In this document: piece after piece, positions 1 through 4,796 of the stretch | How the letters are laid out: each line of letters starts with the position of its first letter | Numbering within the stretch: the stretch's first letter is position 1 | From: Flavobacteriia bacterium | GTDB lineage: Bacteria > Bacteroidota > Bacteroidia > Flavobacteriales > Flavobacteriaceae | Direction of reading: 5' to 3' | Assembly: GCA_018500075.1 (NCBI GenBank) | Contig: JAHBAN010000171.1 | Coordinates: 1-6,155 of the forward strand | Length of the DNA stretch: 6,155 nt | Position numbers and translations under genes: made by a program | Notes under the pieces: generated by a model | Told to the model about the DNA's origin: nothing | What the model saw: the letters and a program-made list of their open reading frames with translations, nothing else | Database searches by the model: none

Positions 1-733
1 AGTCGCGCGGCATGAAGAGGAACATGATCGAGCGGAACATCGCGATGAAGCTGATGTAGAGTTGCAGCGCGCCGATGATGGCGGCTTTTTCAAGGAACAG
101 CTCGGCATCTTGACCGCCTTGGTAGCGTGCGCCGAGGTAGGTGTTCTTGATGTCCTGTGTCGATGTTGCTGTGAGCACGGCGAAGACGCCGAGGATCGCG
201 AGGTTCATCCACCATGCGCCGGCGGCTCCCATGCCACCTGTGAAGGCGCTGAACAGGGCGATGGCGACAATGCCCCAGGCCATCATTGTGGCGACCTGAC
301 CGATGGGGCCGAGGTTGCGCTTGGTGAGGTAGCCTGTGAGGCTGAGGCCGAGGAAGGCAATCGCCGTATAGAGCAGCCCCATGATCACGCTGGACATCGA
401 GAACATGATGAAGATCACCGAGAGCGACACGCCTGTCAGCGCGGCATAGGCCCAGAAAATCATATTGATTGCGGCGACGCTGAGGCGCTCGAAGGCAAAG
501 CCTGCGACAAGGACGAAGGCCAGCGGGCCGAAAATCACCGCGTAGACGATTGGCGGCACGAGCAGCACTTGCTGTGCGCTAGGGCTTTGGGCCACGATAT
601 AGGCCAAAGCAAAGGTCGCAAGGAGCGCGGCCGACATGAGGCCGTAGACCTTGTTCATATGGGCGCGAAGCCCCTGGTCGATCGCGGCGTCCTGGGGGCG
701 TGCGCCGGACTGGACCGTGTTGTATTCTGCCAT
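1..733 (-). CDS. BAX inhibitor-1 (YccA/BI-1) family membrane protein, 3' end cut by window edge
   Basis: Reading leftwards from the ATG at 733-731 gives 244 residues without a stop, so only the C-terminal end is missing. After a short soluble N-terminus (MAEYNTVQSG, about 28 residues) there are about seven hydrophobic segments, near residues 31-50, 57-80, 88-110, 112-133, 146-165, 174-190 and 216-241. That is the BI-1 fold of inner-membrane proteins, whose characterised members are pH-sensitive Ca2+ leak channels or FtsH-associated proteins. The family Asp in the sixth-to-seventh helix region is present (STQDIKN, D194). The second Asp of the di-aspartyl sensor described for Bacillus YetJ is replaced by Ser (LYISF, S228), as in YccA-like members. 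A CGGAGG ribosome binding site (plus-strand complement at 741-746) lies 7 nt before the ATG and fixes the start. The nearest promoter is at 798-826. The family call is firm. The physiological role is not deducible here. Confidence 0.9.
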   Translation of the reverse strand, partial: MAEYNTVQSGARPQDAAIDQGLRAHMNKVYGLMSAALLATFALAYIVAQSPSAQQVLLVPPIVYAVIFGPLAFVLVAGFAFERLSVAAINMIFWAYAALTGVSLSVIFIMFSMSSVIMGLLYTAIAFLGLSLTGYLTKRNLGPIGQVATMMAWGIVAIALFSAFTGGMGAAGAWWMNLAILGVFAVLTATSTQDIKNTYLGARYQGGQDAELFLEKAAIIGALQLYISFIAMFRSIMFLFMPRD

Positions 734-797
734 GTTAAAGCCTCCGAAGTTGCATAGGCGTTATGTGGCTCTGCCTGTTCACAAAGCCCTCTGGGTG

Positions 798-826
798 AAT
801 ATCGGTGAGGCGGGCGGCTTTTTCAA
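798..826 (-). promoter_or_regulatory. sigma70-type promoter for the BI-1 family gene
   Basis: On the minus strand a TTGAAA -35 (complement of 821-826) and a GATATT -10 (complement of 798-803) are separated by exactly 17 bp. Transcription would start near 790 and give a leader of about 57 nt before the ATG at 733. The promoter lies in the 130-bp gap downstream of the DUF1127 gene, so the BI-1 gene can be expressed independently of DUF1127. It is predicted by consensus match only. Confidence 0.5.
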
Positions 827-863
827 GCATTACCGAGAGCGATTTTGTCAGGCTTTGCGTGAT

Positions 864-1082
864 TTATCGACGCCAGTTCTGTGGCACGTCCCAAACTGGG
901 CGCTTTGCCTCTGTTTCGGCTTGCGCGCGTGTCAGCCCGACATCGCGGCGCTGGGCCGCAGTAAGCTGGGCCAGAGCACGGCGGCTTTGCGCCAGATCCC
1001 ACATCTCAACGAGCCTGCGAAGCGGGCCTTTTGAGGCCGCGGAGGGCGCGCAAATATGCCGGCTGTCTGTTGTGCTGTTCAT
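864..1082 (-). CDS. DUF1127 (YjiS-like) small protein
   Basis: This 72-residue basic protein carries a single DUF1127 domain at about residues 22-66. Its core reads RRALAQLTAAQRRDVGLTRA, followed by an acidic/alanine stretch and the tail RPVWDVPQNW. The frame is open further upstream to 1121, but the start at 1082-1080 is preferred because AAAGGA sits 6 nt before it; the upstream ATG has no such site and would add residues outside the domain. Small arginine-rich DUF1127 proteins of alphaproteobacteria have been linked to RNA turnover (CcaF1 of Rhodobacter sphaeroides) and to phosphate/carbon metabolism in Agrobacterium. An RNA-binding role here is inference. The gene is divergent from the LysR gene, with 126 bp between start codons, and lies 130 bp upstream of the co-directional BI-1 gene. 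Confidence 0.88.
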   Translation of the reverse strand: MNSTTDSRHICAPSAASKGPLRRLVEMWDLAQSRRALAQLTAAQRRDVGLTRAQAETEAKRPVWDVPQNWRR

Positions 1083-1126
1083 GACTTGTCCTTTCAGTGA
1101 TGCGTTTGGCGCTTTGATCAATCCTG

Positions 1127-1155
1127 TTGATATCTAGCGACCATTAAAGCATAAT
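1127..1155 (+). promoter_or_regulatory. Promoter of the LysR gene
   Basis: TTGATA (1127-1132) and CATAAT (1150-1155) are separated by 17 bp, and each matches the sigma70 consensus at five of six positions. The predicted transcription start near 1162 leaves a leader of about 47 nt before the ATG at 1209, which argues against the alternative start at 1164. Two dyads overlap this promoter, one over the -35 and one over the -10. Confidence 0.55.
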
Positions 1156-1170
1156 GAAAATGAATGTTAT
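1143..1170 (-). promoter_or_regulatory. Possible promoter of the DUF1127 gene
   Basis: On the minus strand ATAACA (complement of 1165-1170) and TTTAAT (complement of 1143-1148) are 16 bp apart. The -10 is good (five of six) and the -35 moderate (four of six). If real, it faces the LysR promoter and the two -10 elements lie side by side, so the two polymerases would compete. This is a weak prediction. Confidence 0.3.
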
Positions 1171-1208
1171 TGAGGGTAATCATCACGGTTTGTGGTGCTG
1201 GGGGTGAA

Positions 1209-2075
1209 ATGCGAAACATGGATGTTGCGGTGCTGCGCTCGTTTGTGGCTGTGGTTGATAACGGTGGGGTGACGCGGGCAGCCGGGGTGCTCAACCTCAC
1301 GCAATCTGCGGTTTCGATGCAGATAAAGCGCTTGGAAGAGCTGCTGGGGTTTGATCTCTTTGACCGTGTGGGGCGCAAGCTTGTCCCGACGGCGGCGGGC
1401 GAGCAGCTCTTGGGCTATGCGCGCAAACTGGTGGATCTGAATGACGAGGCGGTCACGCGGCTTATGCATCCCGGCTTTGAGGGGGTTCTGCGCTTTGGTG
1501 TGCCGCATGATCTGGTCTATCCTGTCATTCCACAGGTGCTCCAGAGCTTTGCGCGGGCCTTTCCGCGTGTGAAAGTCCAGCTTGAGACAGGCTTTACCTC
1601 AGGTTTGCATGGGAGTTTTGCCAGAGGCGAGCTTGATATCATCCTGACGACGGAAACGCAGCTGAAGGAAGGCGGCGAAACCTTGGCCGAGCTGCCGCTT
1701 GTCTGGTATGGGCGCGAGGGCGGGCAGGCGTTTCAGAAACGGCCCGTGCCGATTGCCTATGCGCGCACCTGTGTGTTTCGCCCGCAGGTGACCCGCGCGC
1801 TGGATGCGGCCGGGCTGGGCTGGGACATGGTGGTTGATACGGAGGCGGACGCAAGCGTAACCGCTATGGTGGGAGCGGATCTGGCAGTCTTTGCGCTGCT
1901 GAGGGGGCAGGAAATTGCCGGGCTTGCACCGCTGCCGCGCGGCCACAAGCTGCCCGATCTGCCGCTGCAGAAGGTCAATCTCTATCAGGCCAGCGGCGGG
2001 ATGACGGATGTGCTGGCGCATTTTCGAGGGCTGATTGAGGCGGGCTTTGGAGCGATCAGGGCTCAGGCCGCCTAG
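1209..2075 (+). CDS. LysR-family transcriptional regulator
   Basis: The 288-residue protein has usual LysR length and architecture. The N-terminal winged helix-turn-helix occupies about residues 4-62, with the HTH at about 20-39 (VTRAAGVLNLTQSAVSMQIK) and the typical follow-on KRLEELLG / LFDR. A linker helix covers about 65-88, and a periplasmic-binding-protein-like effector domain runs from about 91 to the end (starts GVLRFGVPHD). The start at 1209 is preceded by GGGGGTGAA. M4 (1218) is also possible. The upstream in-frame ATG at 1164 falls at the predicted transcription start and is rejected. The effector is unknown. The gene is divergent from DUF1127, which suggests auto- and cross-regulation. 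Its 3' end overlaps the convergent oxidoreductase gene through a shared CTAG. Confidence 0.93.
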   Translation: MRNMDVAVLRSFVAVVDNGGVTRAAGVLNLTQSAVSMQIKRLEELLGFDLFDRVGRKLVPTAAGEQLLGYARKLVDLNDEAVTRLMHPGFEGVLRFGVPHDLVYPVIPQVLQSFARAFPRVKVQLETGFTSGLHGSFARGELDIILTTETQLKEGGETLAELPLVWYGREGGQAFQKRPVPIAYARTCVFRPQVTRALDAAGLGWDMVVDTEADASVTAMVGADLAVFALLRGQEIAGLAPLPRGHKLPDLPLQKVNLYQASGGMTDVLAHFRGLIEAGFGAIRAQAA

Positions 2076-3046
2076 AGCGTGATCACGACTTTGCCCGTGG
2101 ATTTGCGGGCCCGCAAAAGCTCCATGCCCTCTGTGGCCTGATCGAGCGGCAGCGCATGGCTGACATGGGGTTTGATCTTGCCGGCGGCGTGCCAGCGCAC
2201 CAGCTCCGCGAGGCTCTCTGTGACAACCGAGGGGGCAAAGGCGAGGTAGCCGCCCCAGTAAAAGCCCATGACTGTGAGGTTTTTGACCAGCAGGATATTG
2301 GCCGGAATTTGGGGCACATCGCCCGAGGCATAGCCGATGGTCAGAAGGCGGGCCTCCGGGTTGCAGGCGCGCAGGGCGGCTTTGAACAGCTCGCCCCCGA
2401 CCGGATCATAGACCACATCGGCGCCGCCGAGCGCGCGCACGGCGTCGCGCAAATCGTCTGTTTCGGTGTCGATCAGATGATCGGCCCCGGCGGCGCGGGC
2501 GACGGCCAGTTTGTCGGCGCCGCGCGCGCAGGCGATCACGGTTGCGCCCATGAGCTTGCCGATTTCGACGGCTGTGAGGCCAACCCCGCCCGCTGCGCCG
2601 AGCACAAGAAGGGTTTCGCCCGCTTTGAGCCCGGCCTTGTAGCCAAGTGCGACATGGCTGGTGCCATAGGCCACCTGAAGGGCGGCGGCCTCTTGCATAT
2701 CGACGCCCTCGGGCAGGGGGCTGACGCGGGCGGCGTCAAAGCAGGCGTAGTCGGCCAGACCGCCCTGACCGCCAAAAACCATCACAGGGGTTCCGGGGGG
2801 CGGGCCGCTCACGCCTTCGCCCAAAGCATCGACCACACCCGACACTTCCATGCCCATGGTGAAAGGGTAGGGCGGCGTGTCCTGATAGCTGCCTTGGACC
2901 ATGAGCAAATCGGCAAAGTTTAAACCGCAGGCTGAAACCTTGATGCGCAGCTCGCCTTTGGCCGGATCTGGCCGGGAAATCTCTTGCAGCACGGGAAGTT
3001 GACCTTTGGTCATGCAACGTAAGGCACGCATTGTCTTTTGGCTCAT
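2072..3046 (-). CDS. NADPH:quinone oxidoreductase family (zinc-free MDR) protein
   Basis: This 324-residue cytosolic MDR-superfamily protein has the usual length for quinone oxidoreductases. An N-terminal GroES-like domain (about residues 1-125) contains the signature CGLNFADLLMVQG (40-52). At the catalytic-zinc site of alcohol dehydrogenases (GHE) it has GME (65-67), and no structural-zinc cysteine cluster is seen, so it is the zinc-independent type. The Rossmann domain carries the nucleotide motif LGAAGGVG (149-156), and later DPVGGELF. The expected reaction is NAD(P)H-dependent reduction of quinones, enones or 2-enoyl-CoA-like substrates; the actual substrate cannot be read from sequence. 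The frame is open upstream to 3169, but M at 3046 is chosen because an AAAGGA site lies upstream and the preceding residues are low-complexity and unlike the family. It is convergent with the LysR gene, with a 4-bp overlap. Confidence 0.92.
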   Translation of the reverse strand: MSQKTMRALRCMTKGQLPVLQEISRPDPAKGELRIKVSACGLNFADLLMVQGSYQDTPPYPFTMGMEVSGVVDALGEGVSGPPPGTPVMVFGGQGGLADYACFDAARVSPLPEGVDMQEAAALQVAYGTSHVALGYKAGLKAGETLLVLGAAGGVGLTAVEIGKLMGATVIACARGADKLAVARAAGADHLIDTETDDLRDAVRALGGADVVYDPVGGELFKAALRACNPEARLLTIGYASGDVPQIPANILLVKNLTVMGFYWGGYLAFAPSVVTESLAELVRWHAAGKIKPHVSHALPLDQATEGMELLRARKSTGKVVITL

Positions 3047-3203
3047 GAGAGGGGGTCCTTTGGCTTGGTTTTGGCCAGTTTGGCGCGAATTCGGGGGCTT
3101 TTCCAGCCTATAGTGCGGCTTCCGCGGGGGAAAGCCTTGTGGCTGTAAATAAACGAAAAATGAGCGCAAATCGGCGCAGAAAGGCGGCTTTTGGGGCGGA
3201 TGC

Positions 3204-3232
3204 TTGACAACGGAGGAGGGAAAACGCGTAAT
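3204..3232 (+). promoter_or_regulatory. Promoter upstream of the XRE regulator gene
   Basis: A perfect TTGACA (3204-3209) is followed after 17 bp by CGTAAT (3227-3232), which matches the -10 consensus at four of six positions. Transcription would start near 3239 and give a leader of about 180 nt before the ATG at 3423, unusually long for a small regulator gene. Confidence 0.55.
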
Positions 3233-3238
3233 ACGTGT
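3224..3238. promoter_or_regulatory. Near-perfect palindrome over the -10, candidate autoregulatory operator
   Basis: ACGCGTA-A-TACGTGT is a 15-bp palindrome with one mismatched pair, lying across the -10 and the predicted transcription start. A related half-site (ACGTGTACG, 3392-3400) lies just before the ribosome binding site. XRE proteins usually bind such dyads and repress their own promoters. That this site binds the downstream regulator is inference. Confidence 0.35.
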
Positions 3239-3294
3239 GCGAAAGGATTTATTTATCTTTACACGGTAGTCTGGGCGCTATGGACACAGTGACG

Positions 3295-3318
3295 ACCAAG
3301 AATTGGTGTTTGTTTTTT
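3295..3318 (+). terminator. Weak hairpin plus T run in the leader, possible attenuator
   Basis: ACCAA-GAA-TTGGT (3295-3307) forms a 5-bp stem with a 3-nt loop and is followed by a T-rich run (3309-3318) containing six consecutive T. The geometry resembles an intrinsic terminator, but the stem is short and has only two G-C pairs. If it works, it would release an RNA of about 80 nt from the promoter at 3204-3232. Confidence 0.25.
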
Positions 3319-3340
3319 CGGCGCAATTGGGTATCCCTGC

Positions 3341-3366
3341 CAAGGCCGCGCGGCTTTGAGGCGGCC
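3341..3366 (+). promoter_or_regulatory. Two mutually exclusive hairpins in the leader
   Basis: CAAGGCC (3341-3347) can pair with GGCTTTG (3352-3358) around a GCGC loop, including one G-U pair. Alternatively GGCCGC (3344-3349) can pair with GCGGCC (3361-3366) around an 11-nt loop. The two structures share bases and cannot coexist. They lie about 45 nt before the ribosome binding site. No known riboswitch class is recognised. Confidence 0.3.
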
Positions 3367-3422
3367 GAACGATCCGAAATTTTGGCGTTTAACGTGTACG
3401 AGTGTGAATTTAGGAGAAAAAA

Positions 3423-3794
3423 ATGGCGCATCCTGTCGACGTTCATGTAGGTAAGCGAGTCCGGCATCGCCGCTGGCTGGTGGGTATGACACAACAGCAA
3501 CTGGCCGAGAAAGTCGGGATCAAGTTTCAGCAGATCCAGAAATACGAGACGGGCGCGAACCGTATCAGCGCCTCACGGCTTTGGGACATTTCCGAAGTTC
3601 TGGATGTGGCTGTGTCTTTCTTCTTTGAGGGCCTGGATGTTGTGCCTGCGAGCGCCGAAACGCAGGATCGTTTGCCCCCTGATCTGATGGGCGACAGAGA
3701 GGCAATGGAGCTGATCCGGTCTTACTATGCGATCCCTGAAAACCAGCGCAAACGGCTGTTTGATCTGGCCCGCGTCTTGAGCGACGTGGCCTAA
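3423..3794 (+). CDS. XRE-family regulator of the PraR/PhrR type
   Basis: This 123-residue cytosolic DNA-binding protein has a Cro/C1-type helix-turn-helix at about residues 8-65. The recognition region reads GMTQQQLAEKVGIKFQQIQK (21-40), followed by YETGANRISASRL. A linker of about 20 residues leads to a C-terminal helical part (about 90-123), probably for dimerisation. The pattern matches the short alphaproteobacterial PraR/PhrR regulators, known in rhizobia to control quorum-sensing, attachment or stress genes. Targets in this organism are unknown. A strong AGGAG (3412-3416) lies 6 nt before the ATG and fixes the start. It is preceded by a long structured leader and followed 110 bp later by hisN on the same strand. 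Operon membership is likely but not certain. Confidence 0.92.
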   Translation: MAHPVDVHVGKRVRHRRWLVGMTQQQLAEKVGIKFQQIQKYETGANRISASRLWDISEVLDVAVSFFFEGLDVVPASAETQDRLPPDLMGDREAMELIRSYYAIPENQRKRLFDLARVLSDVA

Positions 3795-3904
3795 CCCACT
3801 GGCAGGGCTTGCTTTGTGCGCTGAAGCGGCGTCATATTGCGGCGAGTGTATTTTGAGGGAGCCGCGACCGGTTTTCTGAAAGACGCGGCATGGGGGCGCG
3901 CAGG

Positions 3905-4699
3905 ATGCAGCATGATATGGAAGAGATCGTCACCACAGCGCACGCGCTGGCGGAGGCGGCGCGCAGCAGTGTGCTGCCTTTTTTTCGCAGCGCCGATTTG
4001 AGCGCTGACAACAAGCTCGCCGAAGGGTTTGACCCGGTGACCGAAGCCGACCGTCTGGCAGAGCAGGCGATGCGCAAGGTCTTGGCCGAGATGCGGCCCG
4101 AGGATGCTATTGTGGGCGAGGAGTTTGGCGCGCAGGCGGGGCGCTCGGGGCTGACCTGGGTGCTGGATCCGATTGACGGGACGCGCGGATTTCTGGCGGG
4201 AACGCCGACCTGGGGCGTGCTGATCTCGCTCTGTGATGGAAGCGGCGCGATTTTTGGGATGATTGATCAGCCCTATGTTGGCGAGCGGTTCTGGGGCGGC
4301 TTCGGGGCGGCGCAGATGACGGGGCCGCTGGGCAACAGACCGTTGCGCGTGCGCGGCGCGCGGGCGCTTGAGGAGGCGATTTTGTTTACGACCTTCCCAG
4401 AAGTTGGCAGCCCAGAGGAGCGGGCCGGCTTTGAGGCGGTGGCAGGGCAGGTCAAGCTGACGCGCTTTGGGATGGATTGCTATGCCTATGCGCTGTTGGC
4501 CGCCGGGCATATCGACCTTGTGATCGAGGCGGGGCTGTCAAATTATGACATCTGCGCGCCGATCGGGCTGATTGAGGCGGCGGGCGGGATTGTCACCGAC
4601 TGGCAGGGCGGCCCGGCGCATGAGGGCGGGCGCGTTCTTGCGGCGGCGGGCGAGACCCAACACGCGGCGGCGCTTGAGATCCTGTCGCGCTTTTCTTGA
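3905..4699 (+). CDS. hisN: Histidinol-phosphatase, inositol-monophosphatase family
   Basis: This 264-residue protein belongs to the Mg2+-dependent, Li+-sensitive IMPase superfamily. Numbered from 3905, the metal-binding motifs are complete: FDPVTEADR (42-50), GEE (71-73), DPIDGT (88-93, with D88 and D91) and NYDICAP, whose D215 is the distal metal ligand. The form DPIDGTRGF with a following GTPTWGVLI is typical of HisN-type enzymes, which hydrolyse L-histidinol phosphate to histidinol in histidine biosynthesis. Activity on another sugar or inositol phosphate cannot be excluded. The start is uncertain: ATGs at 3890, 3905 and 3917 are in frame. 3905 is chosen because GGGGG lies 8 nt upstream and the N-terminus then has the length I expect for the family. 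No strong promoter is seen in the gap after the XRE gene (TTGCTT at 3809 and CATATT at 3833 is weak), so read-through from that gene is likely. A terminator-like hairpin follows. Confidence 0.88.
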   Translation: MQHDMEEIVTTAHALAEAARSSVLPFFRSADLSADNKLAEGFDPVTEADRLAEQAMRKVLAEMRPEDAIVGEEFGAQAGRSGLTWVLDPIDGTRGFLAGTPTWGVLISLCDGSGAIFGMIDQPYVGERFWGGFGAAQMTGPLGNRPLRVRGARALEEAILFTTFPEVGSPEERAGFEAVAGQVKLTRFGMDCYAYALLAAGHIDLVIEAGLSNYDICAPIGLIEAAGGIVTDWQGGPAHEGGRVLAAAGETQHAAALEILSRFS

Positions 4700-4719
4700 G
4701 GCGCGGTTTGCGCTAATCT

Positions 4720-4745
4720 GGGGCCACGCGCTTCTTGGCCCTTTT
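4720..4745 (+). terminator. Intrinsic terminator-like hairpin after hisN
   Basis: GGGCCA (4721-4726) pairs with TGGCCC (4736-4741) around a 9-nt loop. The stem is extendable by one G-U pair (4720/4742) and is followed directly by TTTT (4742-4745). It lies about 20 nt after the hisN stop codon. The T tract is short, so termination may be partial, allowing some read-through into the deaminase gene. Confidence 0.5.
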
Positions 4746-4796
4746 CCAGCGCGCCCTGTTTTGAGCAGATGAGGGGGCACCTGAAAGAGGGGCTTT

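Larger units (their letters stand above)
1117..1179. promoter_or_regulatory. Cluster of three dyads, candidate LysR operator
   Basis: Three short inverted repeats sit in the divergent intergenic region. ATCAA-TCCTG-TTGAT (1117-1131) has perfect 5-bp arms and contains a T-N11-A, the classic LysR box. CATTA-AAGCA-TAATG (1142-1156) also has perfect arms. TTA-N7-TAA (1167-1179) is another T-N11-A. Their centres (1124, 1149, 1173) are about 25 bp apart. They overlap the -35 and -10 of the LysR promoter and the putative DUF1127 promoter, as expected for an autoregulated LysR divergon. The geometry is seen directly; the binding is inferred. Confidence 0.4.
3047..3422. other. 376-bp divergent intergenic region with a long structured leader
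   Basis: No convincing gene lies between the oxidoreductase start and the XRE regulator start. The left part carries the oxidoreductase leader, with a lone TATAGG -10-like hexamer on the minus strand (complement of about 3109-3114) but no good -35. The right part carries a strong plus-strand promoter (3204-3232), a palindrome over its -10 (3224-3238), a weak hairpin followed by a T run (3295-3318), and two alternative GC-rich hairpins (3341-3366). The transcribed part is more A/T-rich than the flanking genes. A 56-codon open frame from the ATG at 3280 overlaps the XRE start but has no ribosome binding site. Confidence 0.6.

Noticed and set aside
62..757. 231-codon plus-strand open frame
   Set aside because: It is antisense to the BI-1 gene. 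Its product is His/Glu/Asp/Gly-rich low-complexity sequence typical of the complement of a membrane-protein gene, with no family resemblance.
813..827. 15-bp exact direct repeat (GGCGGCTTTTTCAAG) also present at 80-94
   Set aside because: One copy is coding sequence of the BI-1 gene and the other covers its -35 region. Flanks do not match and there is no sign of a mobile or functional repeat; probably chance.
1164..1208. Upstream start for the LysR protein adding 15 residues
   Set aside because: The ATG lies at the predicted transcription start and within the dyad cluster, and the added residues do not fit the LysR N-terminus.
2156..2923. 255-codon plus-strand open frame
   Set aside because: It lies wholly antisense to the oxidoreductase gene, whose protein shows clear motifs; the plus-strand product has none and no ribosome binding site is evident.
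3235..3450. Small plus-strand frame upstream of and overlapping the XRE gene start
   Set aside because: The GTG at 3235 is at or before the predicted transcription start, and the ATG at 3280 lacks a ribosome binding site. The product is unfamiliar, and the region is better explained as a leader. Coupled translation cannot be fully excluded.
3791..4510. 239-codon minus-strand open frame
   Set aside because: It is antisense to hisN, with an Arg/His/Pro-rich product and no recognisable domain.
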